Assembly (NCBI GenBank): GCA_026936325.1
Contig: JAPTHN010000073.1
Location: 1,116,001-1,180,000 of the forward strand
Source: Platynereis dumerilii
Taxonomy: Eukaryota; Annelida; Polychaeta; Phyllodocida; Nereididae
Reading direction: 5' to 3'
Length of the DNA: 64,000 nt
Numbering within the stretch: position 1 is the first letter of the stretch; each line of letters opens with the position of its first letter. Below are positions 44,160 to 55,040 of the stretch, one piece after another. The notes under the pieces are model-generated. The model had not been told where the DNA came from and did no database searches. It worked only from the letters and a program-made list of their open reading frames with translations. The position numbers and the translations under genes were made by a program.

Positions 44160-44318
44160 CAGTAGCAGATCCAGGGGGGGGGTTTAGGGGTTCAACCCCC
44201 CCCCCCCCCACCTTTGGCCTGCACATTCTAATGTAAAAAATATCCGGATATTTTTAGTACATTTTCATTGGTAAACCCCCCCCCACCCCCCGTCCAACAT
44301 TTTCTGGATACACCCCTG
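44160..44318. mobile_element. CAGTAGCAGAT MITE with 5-bp TSD ACCAT
   Basis: CAGTAGCAGATCCAGG and CTGGATACACCCCTG bound 159 bp of G-run/C-run sequence. ACCAT flanks both sides. Same family and TSD length as 24733-24889. Confidence 0.75.
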
Positions 44319-44339
44319 ACCATAACACAAAATTGCTAT

Positions 44340-45005
44340 CATGCCAGTTTGTTTGTTTGTTTCTGCAAACATGAATCTTAGCTGTGAAACATAACAATAG
44401 TCTAGACAACTTAAATGTAATTTCTACTTAAATCTGCCTTAATGATGCTTTCTGTCAACTTAAATGCCACCCAGTTTAGTGCTGAGAATTTGAGAAGACA
44501 CATGACCTGCATTCACAAGGTAACTTTAAGTTTGAAGGTAATATAAACCTACCAAGAGCATGTAATATTGATTGAATTAGTTGGGATAGGCTAAATGTTT
44601 TAACAAAATTAATTAATTCCATATTTGTGTTATATATATATTTCCTGTGAAATTATGCATTACTCATATGAACATTTCCAAGTGCATTAATATGTTAATG
44701 GCACTGCCATGACATTCGCGCAGCACTTTAAAATGTTAAAATCTTTTTTGTGGGAATTACAGTGTTCCCATAAGTTCTTTTATTTTTATTTCATATTCAA
44801 TTTATGAAAGGCAGTTATATAACAGTTTAATACATAGAAAGTCAGATAAATTTAGAATATTAGAGAGATGAAATAAACAAAAAATATAATAGACAGATGA
44901 ATAGAAAGATCAATAGATACACGATGGATAGATAGATATTAGATAAATAGATAGATAGATCGACCCACAGATGGATAAATAAATTGATACTATTTGATAG
45001 ATAGA
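44340..45005. other. Intergenic, no gene; GATA-like tract
   Basis: Unassigned sequence, including a CATGACATTCGCGCAGCA patch (44708) related to 1790, then ATAG/GATA-rich sequence from 44870 to 45008. Confidence 0.45.
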
Positions 45006-45725
45006 TATATAGGGTAAAAGTGGGTAATATCACGCAGGTGGGTATTATCACGCACCTTACTTAATGGCTAGTTAATTTTACAGCTTTGTGTGAGATCTCC
45101 AATGTAATAAATTTAAAATGTGCAAGTGATCGTTTCGACCCTTCCTATTAGTATTTTCAGCTTAAAAATGTCATTTACAAGTTTGTAGCATTCTTTTAAG
45201 CAATCTAAGTATTTTTTCTCAATTTTCATGCCTTTTTAATACAAAATTCGCAATGTAAACGATAGTCAATAGCAGGTGCTGTTCAAGTAATTCATCATGG
45301 TGCAACCAAGATGTTTGAAAGTCAAAAGATGGGATTTCAATTTTTTTTTACACAGAATGTTAACCTTGAAAAAGCCACTGGTATGCATGCATATGTAATT
45401 GAAACCAATCAGGGGTAATATCACGCATGTTGAGGGGGTAGTATCACGCACAATTTGGGGGTAATATCACGCACATTTGGGTAATATCACGCACCTTATA
45501 TGAAATACCCTTCAGCAAAGTTTCAAAATCCCTCTGATCTTGAACTGGTTTGGAGGGCATCAGTTCAGTTGTATCAGTAGGCCACCCCATAACAAACATG
45601 TTATGGAGTACTGGCGGTCTTTTAGACTTTTCAATAGTGGGGGGGGATGGGCGTAATTTACACCGGGGGAAATTTATAATATGAAATGTCCACCCTCATC
45701 TTCATGGGTTAACCGCTGTTTTATG

Positions 45726-46065
45726 TAGGGTAACTGAGGGTAGTTGAGGGAAGCAGAGGTAAGCAGAGGTATACAGTCAATGAAAGCTCAGTTCAGCTGA
45801 GAGAATCTAAGTTTAGCTGAGGGAAGCCAAGTTCAGTTGAGAGAAAGCAAGTTTAGTTGAGTGAAGCTGAGGATAGTTGAGGGAAAGCGAGTTTGGCTGA
45901 GGGAAGGTGAGTTTAGTTGAAGGAAAGCAAGCTTTAGTTGATGGGATACCAGGTTGTTGAGGGAATAGAGGCTAGGTGAGGGTAAATGGGGTTAAAAGAG
46001 GTAGTCTGAGGGTAAAGGGGGTTCAGGTGAGGGTACCAAGTTTGTGAAAGGGTGTGGGGGGTGTA
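45726..46065 (+). repeat. GA-rich minisatellite
   Basis: Units such as GTTTAGTTGAGGGAAGCTGA and GAGGCTAGGTGAGGGTAA repeat at roughly 20-24 bp. A related array lies at 19371-19545, so two TIR elements carry the same filler. Confidence 0.65.
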
Positions 46066-46519
46066 CCCTGCCATGGGCCCGGCCTCAATATCAAGGCAGA
46101 TATTGCCCTGAGTATGCACCTGTAAAATAAAAAAATTAATTTCAGAGTAAAAGGTTGACAACCACACTTCATGCAATGAGTGTCGTCCCGTACATCCGAA
46201 AAACTACACAATTCCTGCATGCAATTATTTCGAATTGCTGGATTTATACAGACCTACACAATTCTGCATGTTTGACAAGTAAATGTAGCCAATGTACTTG
46301 CAGGACAGTCTCAGAATTTATATTTATATGTGACCAACTGTCAGGGCAACTGCAGAAATAACTGCTCACTTGTGAAAATTATTTAGGAACCACTGGGAGC
46401 CAGCTGTAAACTGTTTACCTCACAGCCCCAAAGATACCCTAATGACAACTGGAGAGTTGATTATAAATTATATCAATACACTAGTCCCCAGAGTGCAAAT
46501 TCCGAAACGTAGATGGATA

Positions 46520-46607
46520 GATAGACAGACCTGTAGATAGATAGTTAGATTTATTAACAGACTGATAGACATACAGAGAGACAGCTAGACAGATAGATAG
46601 ACAAATT

Positions 46608-46669
<62 letters not shown>

Positions 46670-46690
46670 GAGATAGAGAGATAGATAGAT
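46520..46690. repeat. (GATA)n microsatellite
   Basis: A long perfect core at about 46610-46668, flanked by GACA/GATA variants, inside the 45010-47051 element. Confidence 0.9.
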
Positions 46691-47105
46691 ATATATTGAC
46701 GTGTTGGTTGATTGATGGGAAAAAAATCAACCATGCAGGGTGCTTTAAAACACTAAAACAGACTCAATCTGCGTGATATAACACCACCTGCTGCGTCATA
46801 TTAAACAGAAGTGCGTGATATTACCCAAAGAAAATGCTATAATAACCCTAGTTGTTTTTACTGTGTGCCACATGCACTTGCAAGCTGCCGACCAAAGATA
46901 TTTGAATTTTTGTCTTCACTTGAGTTCAGTATCAATCAAAAGCTCGACTTTTGGTCATGGTAGTTATGTCACATCAGTACTGGTAGCCATCAGGAAACAC
47001 TACAGTCTAATATCACGCACTAGGTGCGTGATATTACCCACATTTACCCTATATCACATGGCTAGCGAAAATACTCGCTTCTCATTGGCCAACAGCCGTG
47101 CCATA

Positions 47106-47252
47106 TTATACAATTATGGACTTCGGGTGAGGTTAATATCAGGTTTTATGGACCTGACCGGTGATATTCATCGAGGCCCAAGGCCGAGGTGAATATCACT
47201 AGGTCAGGTCCGTAAAACCTGATATTGACCGAAAGTGAAGTCCACAATTATT
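47106..47252. repeat. Fold-back element type 2 (CGAGGCCCAAGGCCGAG core)
   Basis: CAATTATGGACTTCGGGTGA and its inverse at the right start arms of about 70 bp with ATATCAGGTTTTATGGACCT inside. The centre is CATCGAGGCCCAAGGCCGAG. A half copy is at 32598-32670. Confidence 0.85.
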
Positions 47253-47264
47253 ATCCATTTGCAG

Positions 47265-47500
47265 GGCCGTTCACTAGAGCATTAGCAAAATTTTGAGGGC
47301 CGCTGATTTTCCATATCGGCCCTTGTTTACAAGGCCAAGGGCCGATATTGTCAATAACGGCCCTCGTTTACATCACCAGGGCTGTTATGGTCAATAACGG
47401 CCCTTGTTTACAAAGTTGGGGGCCGTTATAGTCAATAACGGCCCTTGTTTATAAGGCCAAGGGCCGTTATAGTCAATAACAGCCCTTGTTTATTTCACTT
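47265..47500. repeat. Tandem palindromes GGGCCGTTAT-AGTC-AATAACGGCCC
   Basis: Four units of about 60 bp each contain a self-complementary core, GGCCGTTAT, AGTC, then AATAACGGCC, and a CCTTGTTTA(C/T)AAGGCCAAGG linker that is also partly palindromic. Every unit could form a hairpin. Confidence 0.85.
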
Positions 47501-47569
47501 AACGCCAATCTTGAATTGACAGGTCTTGGTGGTAAATCAGAACAAAAAAACCTAGTAAGTGGATAATAA

Positions 47570-47752
47570 TAGTAATAACACTACTTTTTATTCGGGCGCT
47601 ATGCTGTTTGAATGGCCCTCGGTCATGTCCAGCAGCCCTCGTGATTGCACAGCAGCCCTCGCGCTGCTCGTGCTGCTTTGAATCACTTGGGCTGCTGGAC
47701 ATTACCTTGGGCCATTCAAACAGCATAGCGCCCTCAAAAGTAGTGTTATTGT
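47570..47752. repeat. Fold-back element type 3
   Basis: AATAACACTACTTTT and AAAAGTAGTGTTATT bound arms with GGCGCTATGCTGTTTGAATG and GTCCAGCAGCCC that pair throughout. The centre is rich in GCAGCCCTCG words. Confidence 0.85.
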
Positions 47753-47756
47753 TATA

Positions 47757-48030
47757 TTGTTTTGTTCCATAATAATTTTTTTTTTTGGGGACAATTTTTT
47801 GTTTGTGGAAAAATTGTTTTTTTTTTCGGAAATAATTTTTTTTGTGGAAATTTTCTTTTTTTTAAAATTTTGTTGTGTAATTAGAATTTTTTTTTTCGGG
47901 AAATTTTTTTTTTGGGAAATTTTTTTTTTTTGGGTTTTTTTTTTTTGGAATTTTTTTTTTGGGGGAAATTTTTTTTTTTTTTGGAATTTTTTTTTTTTGG
48001 GAAAATTTTTATTTTTGGAAATTTTTTCCC
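47757..48030. repeat. Strand-asymmetric T/G-rich repeat
   Basis: A GGAAATTTTTTTTT-like unit of about 16-20 bp is repeated across 270 bp with almost no C and few A. It lies between two fold-back elements. The 95-codon Phe-rich frame is an artefact. Confidence 0.85.
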
Positions 48031-48094
48031 AGGGAGGTCAATAACAAATGTTATATTCACTGATCAGTGAATAACACTTTTGTTATTGACCTGC
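48031..48094. repeat. Short fold-back element
   Basis: AGGGAGGTCAATAACAAATG and its inverse CTTTTGTTATTGACCTGCCT meet at TTCACTGATCAGTGAA. The arms are about 30 bp with almost no loop. Confidence 0.8.
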
Positions 48095-48099
48095 CTGTC

Positions 48100-49040
48100 A
48101 CACACCACTGCACACAGGTGAACATCACATTATGCAGGTGGGTTGTTGGCCAATCAGGGGGCTTGTTACATTGGGTCATGGAACAATCTAGGATATTACA
48201 CGCATGTTATTGCACGCTCATTTTAACAAGTGAAAGATTGGACGGACCTGAGAGGAAGCACAATAGTTTTAAAAGGGCTGCTGCAGCCACAAGCTGAGAA
48301 AAAGATTGTGTTTTCCTATTTTACTAATAAATGCAATGCAGAGCAACGGAGGCAGTTAGAAAGATGGTTTTTGCGGCAAAAGATGCATATTTTAAAGGGC
48401 TAATAGGATATAAACTTTTTGTACTGATTATATTTTTTCTTTTATCGGAATAAAGCAAGAAGTGACCGAAAAACAGCATTTTTGCCGATTTTTCTGTGAT
48501 TTTCATATGTTTGGAGGTCAAAAGTCTGCTATAAAATTTCAGAAAAAAATCGAAAATAATATCCATCACCAAGTATATAATTTTCTGAGACCAAAAGTGT
48601 GAAATTTTTTTTTGTGAGTGAAATAGTTATTGATTTCTGATGAGATACATTTTAAGTATGTAGTTCAAAAGAAACACAAGTCTTGCAGCAGCACAAGATT
48701 GTTTCTTGATTTTAGTAAAAACTAAATCACCACCCAGTAATAGAAATAGATAGGAAAATTATTTAGGTGGCAAAAGATCCATATATTGAAGGGCTAAGTG
48801 GATATACATTAAACTTTTTGTAATGTTTATGTTATTCTTTTAGTCAGTATAAAGGATTAAGAGGCCGAAAAACCTTTAGTATATCCTTTATGGATTCCAA
48901 AAGAGAGAAGCTTTTTCTTTTTGTGAAATATTTATAGAATTTTGATGAGATACATTTTAAAAATGGGGTCGAAAGAAACAAAAAAATAGTCTAGACATCA
49001 GAATTCCAGCCCTTTATTTGCATTTGCCACAAAAAAACAT
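48100..49040. repeat. Two diverged direct copies of a 300-bp repeat, no gene
   Basis: GCAAAAGATGCATATTTTAA at 48376 and its variant at 48770 each open a similar run: GGGCTAA, a TATAAACTTTTTGTA-like part, CCGAAAAAC, then TGATGAGATACATTTTAA. The unit is about 330 bp and the copies lie about 400 bp apart. No coding sequence was found. Confidence 0.5.
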
Positions 49041-49044
49041 AAGA

Positions 49045-49196
49045 TATAACAGTTATTGCACATCACCGAGTGCAATATAAGTTTTTATGGCACCTCGGTG
49101 ACTAATATTGCACTCAGGCTGCGCCCTCTTGCAATATTAGTCACCTCGTGCCATAAAAACTGATATTGCACTCGGTGCTTTGCGATAACTGTATAA
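49045..49196. repeat. Fold-back element type 4 (GAGGGCGCAGCCTGAG core)
   Basis: ATATAACAGTTATTGCACAT and the inverse at the right bound arms of about 70 bp with CACCGAGTGCAATAT and TTTTTATGGCACCTCGGTGA. The centre on the minus strand reads GAGGGCGCAGCCTGAG, close to the type 1 core. The sequence 49200-49640 is unassigned. Confidence 0.85.
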
Positions 49197-49700
49197 TATT
49201 TAATAGATAACTAATATTGATAATCAGCTAAATGGTAGAAAGGTGGATAACACTGAAAGCTGTCAAAATCAAGTCTATGTTAGATTGTTGATATTACTAA
49301 TAGTGTAAATATATACTATACAGCAATACAAAAACAATAACATGATCTGTTTGTGGATTAATTGTTCCCTGTTACATAATCATAAGCTTATAAAGACTAG
49401 GCCTAACTAACTTTAATTTTGTTATGTTTTCTTGTTATCTGCTGTGAAATGAAATAAGTCATGTGTTAATAATTTAATTTAGCTTGTAAAATTCCCAACT
49501 GTGGACTGTTGATGTTCAGACCATCACTGCAAATAATTTTGAGTCCTCTATTGTGCTCGATTCGCTGCGGCCGTTTCGCTGCGCGAATATTATATTGTTT
49601 TGTAAATCATTTGTAAGCCTTTTAGACTTTTTTATGTGTACGAGTCATTGGAGATACTGGGGTAAATTGTGCCACTCACTGAAAGTCTTTTTGTGAACAG

Positions 49701-50448
49701 TAGGGGAGACCGGGGCTGGTTGTCACAGGGGCAGGTTGTCACACTGTGTAGAATTTGAACATGCTCTATTTCTATTTAAAGCAAGTAGGGGCACAGCCAT
49801 TGTATATGAAAGTCAGTACAGGAGTAACTTAAATCTATCTGGTGAATATATACCTATGTCATTCGAAATCTTGATGTCATATTGGACATTTTTTGAAAAT
49901 TCAGCACTCAGGGCAGGTTGTCACACTTTCGGGGCAGGTTGTCACACTTTTGGTCAAGAGTTTGAATGCAGGAAGTGAGACTCTGTAAGTCAAATCCTGA
50001 ATGAGACAAGTTATTTTTGACATGTCAGGAATCCCCTACTTGCCCAGTGCAGACCTTAACAGTCATGTGACTCTGTACAAGGGTGCTACAAATTTTGACT
50101 TATCAAGGCAACAGAAATGCATTTTGATAAGGCAGAGGGTGAGTGCAGACTGTAGAATTTTTCTGCAAATTCCTTTTGAAAATTTGAAATAGATCTATTT
50201 AGACGATATGCCTTTTCTGCTTACATCATCAATCATCAGTAGAATGTACTAAGGATATGACAATTTAATTTCATTAGACCGTGACAACCTGCCCCGAAAG
50301 TGTGACAACCTGCCCCGAAAGTGTGACAACCTGCACCGAAAGTGTGACAACCTGCACCGAAAGTGTGACAACCTGCCCCAAAAGCGTGACAACCTGCCCC
50401 GAAAGTGTGACAACCTGCCCCTGTGACAACCAGCCCCGGTCTCCCCTA
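49701..50448. mobile_element. TAGGGGAGACCGGGG TIR element with amplified GGGGCAGGTTGTCACAC motif
   Basis: The ends (44 bp) are perfect inverses beginning TAGGGGAGACCGGGGCTGG, with TA duplicated. The motif GGGGCAGGTTGTCACAC occurs four times from the left and eight times, inverted, at the right (50281-50437). It is inserted in the TA at the left end of the 50449-53065 element. The 89-codon frames here are repeat translations. Confidence 0.9.
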
Positions 50449-51179
50449 GGGAAGACTGTGGTAAGTTGTGCCACGGGGTGCCAACCAGTGTTGGGGTGAA
50501 ATGAAGATCTGGGTAAAGAAGGCAATGTCATCCATGTATACACACTTAGTCAACATTAATATACACCTAGAAAATATAACGCTGTGAAAAGCTACACTCG
50601 TAAATTCAATTTTTTTAATGAAAACTTGAAGTGACGAGGACTGAAATTCTTGTTACTTGGTAATTTGGTGTTTGTAATAGGGTGATGTTCCTCTGGTAGA
50701 ATGGAGTTAGGAGGAATATCTAGACATTTTTGTTGTCAGATTTAATCTTGCATTATTTTTTTATTTTTGACGACCAGTTTTCTCCAGAAAATCAATTTGG
50801 GGTAAGTTGTGCCGTTTTGATTGGGGTGAGATGGGCCAATTTTATTACAAAGATGAATTTTTATTCATCTATTTAGGTCTGAATTTTACCAGAAGCCTCA
50901 ACATGTGAAATAACTTGCACTGAGAAGAACATGTGTTAAAAGCATTATACCACCCTCTAAATATTTAATAATTTTAGTTTTTGCTGGATTTCGAATTTTT
51001 GCATAAAATGGCTGATAGTTTTTTTGTAAAATATCAGCCGTATGCCAAACACATGATACAAATGATCTACCTGAAGAATGGATGGGTGATTGGGGCTTTA
51101 TGTCCTGTATTATGCACTCGTTATATATGTAGTATTTATTCGTGAAATGTGATTAAATGTTACATTGCACAAAGGAAAT

Positions 51180-52810
51180 GAATTATGAAATAAATTAAAA
51201 TGTGGCAATTGTCTCTATCATGTGAGTAATTTCATCCTTTGAAAAGCCAGGAAGAGTCTGGCTTTCTTTACAGAGTGTCAGTTCTTTTAATTGAAATGCT
51301 CTTCTGCAGAAGTCATCACCATTTTCTATAGTCGTCTCTGCTCTGCAAAATTGAAGGTTTCTGCCAATCAGACCCCCTTCCATGGAGCTGTGCATTTTGA
51401 TATATTTCACCAGTTCATTGTCGCCTGTGTCAATCGTGTGACAGAGCTTCTTAAAACGGTTGCACAGTTGTACCATGAAAGGAGGCTTGTCCACCAGGTG
51501 GTGTAGTATACCAGAACGAGTTTTCCAAGGGAGGTTCCATAACCGCCGAACAGTTTTTCTCCACTGCACATGAAAATGATTTATGGCCTTCTTATTGTGT
51601 AATGACCATTGTTGGCATCCATAAAAGAAACAATTTGAATCAAAAAGTTTGTTGCACACATGTCTCTGGGCACTACCAAAGTGTACAATAATGCCATTTA
51701 TGCGGGACACAAAGTCATTTTTCTTTGCCTGCACATCTTGTTCATCATCAAGGTCGCTAGTTAGTAAATTGCCAAGATGTTTAGCACTCATAGTCCAATC
51801 AATTTCAGAACCATTTAACTTCAGTTTGTGTACAGGGAGTATGCGTTTCTTGTTAAAAGCAATGTTTACAGTCTTGGCATTATTGAAGAGAACATCGTAG
51901 TCAGCTGCAAATTTTTCACACTCCTTCAGCATTTTCTGTAGTCCACTGAGGGTTGGTGCTGTCAGGGTGACATCGTCAGCGTAAGCAAAGGCACCAGCGA
52001 ATTCATGTCCGATATGACATTCTGCTCCACAGACTTTTAGTCGCTTCAAAAGTTCATCAAAATAAAGTGTAAATAGCAAGGGTGAGGTGATTCCACCCTG
52101 TCGCAGGCCATTGGTGCATGTGAATTCATCTGAGAAATTACCACGCCACATCACTCTCACTCTCTGCCCCTGGAAAGAATCAAAAATAATGCGAATGACA
52201 GGTCCAGGCATTTGCTTTTCAATTAGTAATTGCACGAGTCTGTCCAGCCTCACCCGGTCAAAAGCCTTAGACGCATCGAATCTGCCTCAGTATAGTGTTG
52301 AATTACCTCCTTGAGCATGAGAGTGCATAGAGTTGTCGAATGGCCCTTCTTGTAGGCGAATTGCAGGTCTGAGGTAACCATATGTTGAGAGTATTTCCTG
52401 AGAATAACAAGATCAAAGAGTTTATTTACACTTGAGCATAAGGCAATGCCCGTAAATTTGTCACTCTGATAGTTTGTCACATTGTTTTCTTTAGGCAAAG
52501 ACACTATAGATGCAAGTAACAGTTTGTAAGGGTAGTATCCATGTATAAACATCATAGAAAACAATGATGCTAAGGCAGTTAGAGCCTCCTTTGGCAAATA
52601 CAGTAGGTGGTTCGACCATAATCCTTGGTCACCATTAGTTATGCTAATTGGGACAGGAGGAGGACACAGCAATGAGGCGAAGGATGATTGAAACAGCCGT
52701 CCAACATAGGCCCAGGGGACCTGGAAAGAGCTGGATTCGAAGCATGGACCCAGCAATAGGCAGCCCAGCATGCTTCCACTTGACCAACCCTCCCCCATCT
52801 ATCTGAAGAA
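51180..52810 (-). mobile_element. 5'-truncated non-LTR retrotransposon (LINE B)
   Basis: Minus-strand reverse transcriptase of the jockey/CR1 side of the LINEs. No endonuclease or ORF1 remains. The 3' part beyond the stop has AATAAA-like sequence before 51130. It sits inside a TIR element and so is younger than that element. Confidence 0.75.
51195..52798 (-). pseudogene. LINE B reverse transcriptase, broken
   Basis: The upstream frame (52798-52250) has the finger/palm start: ALASLFSMMFIHGYYPYKLL, LPKENNVTNYQSDKFTGIAL and LQFAYKKGHST. The downstream frame (52253-51195) has NGLRQGGITSPLLFTLYFDE and the catalytic AYADDVTL (about 51970), then a thumb and a C-terminal WKTRSGILHHLVDKPPF. At the junction (about 52250-52280) the motif A remnant DASKAFDRV is present out of frame, and the hydrophobic strand before it is missing, so a small deletion with frameshift lies there. 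First 50 residues of the upstream frame are probably non-coding flank. Not functional. Confidence 0.75.
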
Positions 52811-53426
52811 ACAGGTGAAATAAAAAATTTTTTGGAATAAACTAAGTGGAACACCTTGCCCCGACATGCGGCACAACTTACCCAGGAACCAGGGCAAGTT
52901 CTGTCACTTGACCTACTTTTTCAAATGCCTACCATGATAGGCCAAATGTTCCAGTTGTCCTGCTACTTGGCTCGATTCTGGCAGAGGTATTATATTTCGA
53001 CATCTGATTTTCAGATTACACGATTAAGCTGAAGTAAAAAATGGCACAACTTACCCCGGTCTCCCTATTTGGCTCAATGTTATGCTCGGCTTTGACCTAT
53101 CTGGGTACTCCGGAGTGCTACTCCTTGTAAGCCTTTCATAAATCATTACCCTACATTACATAATAGTAATGATAGGAGACACTTGGACAAGCACAGGCAG
53201 TCGCCTAGACTGACTGTACTGCACAGTCTGTTTAAGATTACTGAATATCAATTGACTGATACAGGGGTGTGCCTGTGGGGCAAGTTATTATAATTTTCTA
53301 GCCATGAAGGATAGGCCTATTTTTGTCCTGGTATAAAACTAATTTAAAACCCCATTTTTAAACATGTCCTTTTTCATTGAACAAAAAGTTGATAACAAGT
53401 GTTGGCTTCATGCTGATTGTCAATAC

Positions 53427-53887
53427 TAGGGTAAGATTCCTTGAGTCGGACACTGACAGGGTGTAACATTGAGTCGGACACTTTTTGATGGGTTATATTG
53501 GCCAATTGAGTGCTCCTATACCTATATATTTGGCATCAATCTTTAGCTTCAGACCTCCTTTATCTGTACCCAAAATATCAGCATGATACAAACAAGCATA
53601 TTAATGACTTTTTTTATGGCCCTATTGATGGGGTAAAAAACGGCTTTTCTCTCAATTTTGTATCAGAAATTTGTGAATTTTATTAGAATATTATCCTGTT
53701 TCAATAATCTGTTGCTGGCCTATGGCATTGATCTGACTTCTGTTTCTTTGTCATTAGTTATGAGTAAGATTACCCTATCCTGTGCTCTAATTTGGATTTT
53801 TTTTATTGAAAGAAGACACTAAAGCACCTGCATCTTTGATGTAATTTTTTCAGAACAGAGCTGTCTGACTCAAAGATACCCTCCTCT
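53427..53887. mobile_element. TAGGGTAAGATTCC TIR element with TTGAGTCGGACAC motif
   Basis: TAGGGTAAGATTCCTTGAGT then a second TTGAGTCGGACAC open the left side. GTCTGACTCAAAGATACCCT closes the right. An alternative right end, GTAAGATTACCCTA, lies at 53765. Same style as the other TAGGG elements. Non-coding. Confidence 0.55.
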
Positions 53888-54019
53888 GTCGTTTTTTATT
53901 TCAGAAGATGTGCTAATACACTAGGAGGAATAGAGAGCATAAGTGTTAAATATAACCACGGCTGTTCCTTGGCTATTTTCTCTTCCTACCTCTAAACAAG
54001 AAAATAAAAAATAAAAAAA

Positions 54020-54235
54020 TAGAGGCGATTTTTAAGGCAAATTGACCTTGTTCTGCACATTTCACGCCATCCACATTTTATTACCGCTGATCCCGCAACA
54101 GCGTCCCGTTCCGCAGATTTTCTGAATTCCGGAAAAGCCTCCTGTCGGGAGGCCTGTGGCCATCTATACAGAAGCGAGTGGCACCAAAAAGAGTAACTAA
54201 GAATATATCAGCTAGGGGCTGATACATTGCCTCAA
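54020..54235. mobile_element. MITE with GAGGCGAT ends, second copy
   Basis: AGAGGCGATTTTT and ATTGCCTCAA ends, with the CCTCCTGTCGGGAGGCCTG hairpin and GAATATATCAGC. Opposite orientation and about 110 bp shorter than 12456-12778. Confidence 0.65.
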
Positions 54236-55040
54236 AAAAAATTAATCCATTGATTCAAAGAAGGCTGTCAAGACGGCTGAATCATAACACTTACTTCAGC
54301 CTGAAGGAGGGCTCATTGACATTGTCCTCATTTGTCATTGGATGAAGATGGCTGAATGTTTGCATTAATGGTAGATAAGACTGGTTGAAGTTATGTTTCA
54401 CCCATTTCTTTATATAAATCCTTCACATCATGTGCAATTTATGTTCTGAATATATAAGCACTTAACTTTAGCTTGATATTTAAATTAGGGACCAGAGGAA
54501 TGGCGCAAGGTGCACACGTAGCTCAAGATGAAGCATCTGTCTAACATGGGTTGGGTTGCCTGGATTGGGAATCAAACTTGTGTCCCATTGATCAGTAGGC
54601 CGATGTATTGGCACTGAGTCCTTTAAATGGGTGAAATTGCCTTCTTTACTCTTTACAAGTTACCCCCTGACACGACTTACCCCAGTATCTACCCAGCTTG
54701 ATTTACACACAAATATCTTCTATTTACATAAATTGATAATTTTGTTAGCTGATTGTTTGTTGTTGAACTTGCCTCAAGGGATCTATAGTTGAAACAAAAA
54801 GTGCCACAAGAAATGTGACAACATTGTTGATCAAGTAGAATGCATTAGTACCGTCAGAAACAAAATTATTCAACCCCCGAAGTATTCCAATAGTGACTAA
54901 GTCTTGCAAAACTAGATGTGTACGGACCACAGTGTGGTGAGTGAAGCACTGCGCTTGTAAGTAACATTCATGAGCTATTGGGAATCTGTCTGTGTCTGTA
55001 GCACAGTAGTAACAAATTATGCATAAAAAATAATATAATT

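Larger units (their letters stand above)
45010..47051. mobile_element. TAGGGTAAA TIR element with repeated GGGTAATATCACGCA motif
   Basis: TAGGGTAAAAGTGGGTAATA and its inverse TATTACCCACATTTACCCTA are the ends, with TA on both sides. The subterminal motif GGGTAATATCACGCAC occurs about six times on the left (45021-45492, + orientation) and about four times, inverted, on the right (46764-47038). The interior holds a GAGGGAAG-rich minisatellite and a GATA tract. No transposase frame is visible, so it is nonautonomous. Confidence 0.8.
50449..53065. mobile_element. TAGGGAGACCGGGGTAAG TIR element carrying a LINE fragment
   Basis: GGGAAGACTGTGGTAAGTTG and the inverse of CAACTTACCCCGGTCTCCC are the ends, with TA at both sides. 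GGTAAGTTGTGCC-type motifs recur at 50805 and, inverted, at 52871 and 53041. A minus-strand LINE fragment fills 51180-52810. Confidence 0.8.
49650..54694. mobile_element. Outer TIR element of a nested stack
   Basis: GAGATACTGGGGTAAATTGT (49651) is matched, inverted, by ACTTACCCCAGTATCTACCC (54675-54694). About 20 of 22 core positions agree. Inside lie a 746-bp TIR element, a 2.6-kb TIR element with a LINE fragment, a 460-bp TIR element and a MITE. No transposase frame is visible. The remaining interior (53070-53420, 53890-54020, 54240-54660) is unassigned. Confidence 0.65.

Noticed and set aside
50274-50543. 89-codon minus-strand frame with VVTLSGQ repeats
   Set aside because: Translation of the amplified subterminal motif of the TIR element.
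51649-51900. Plus-strand frames over LINE B
   Set aside because: Antisense shadows of the reverse transcriptase.
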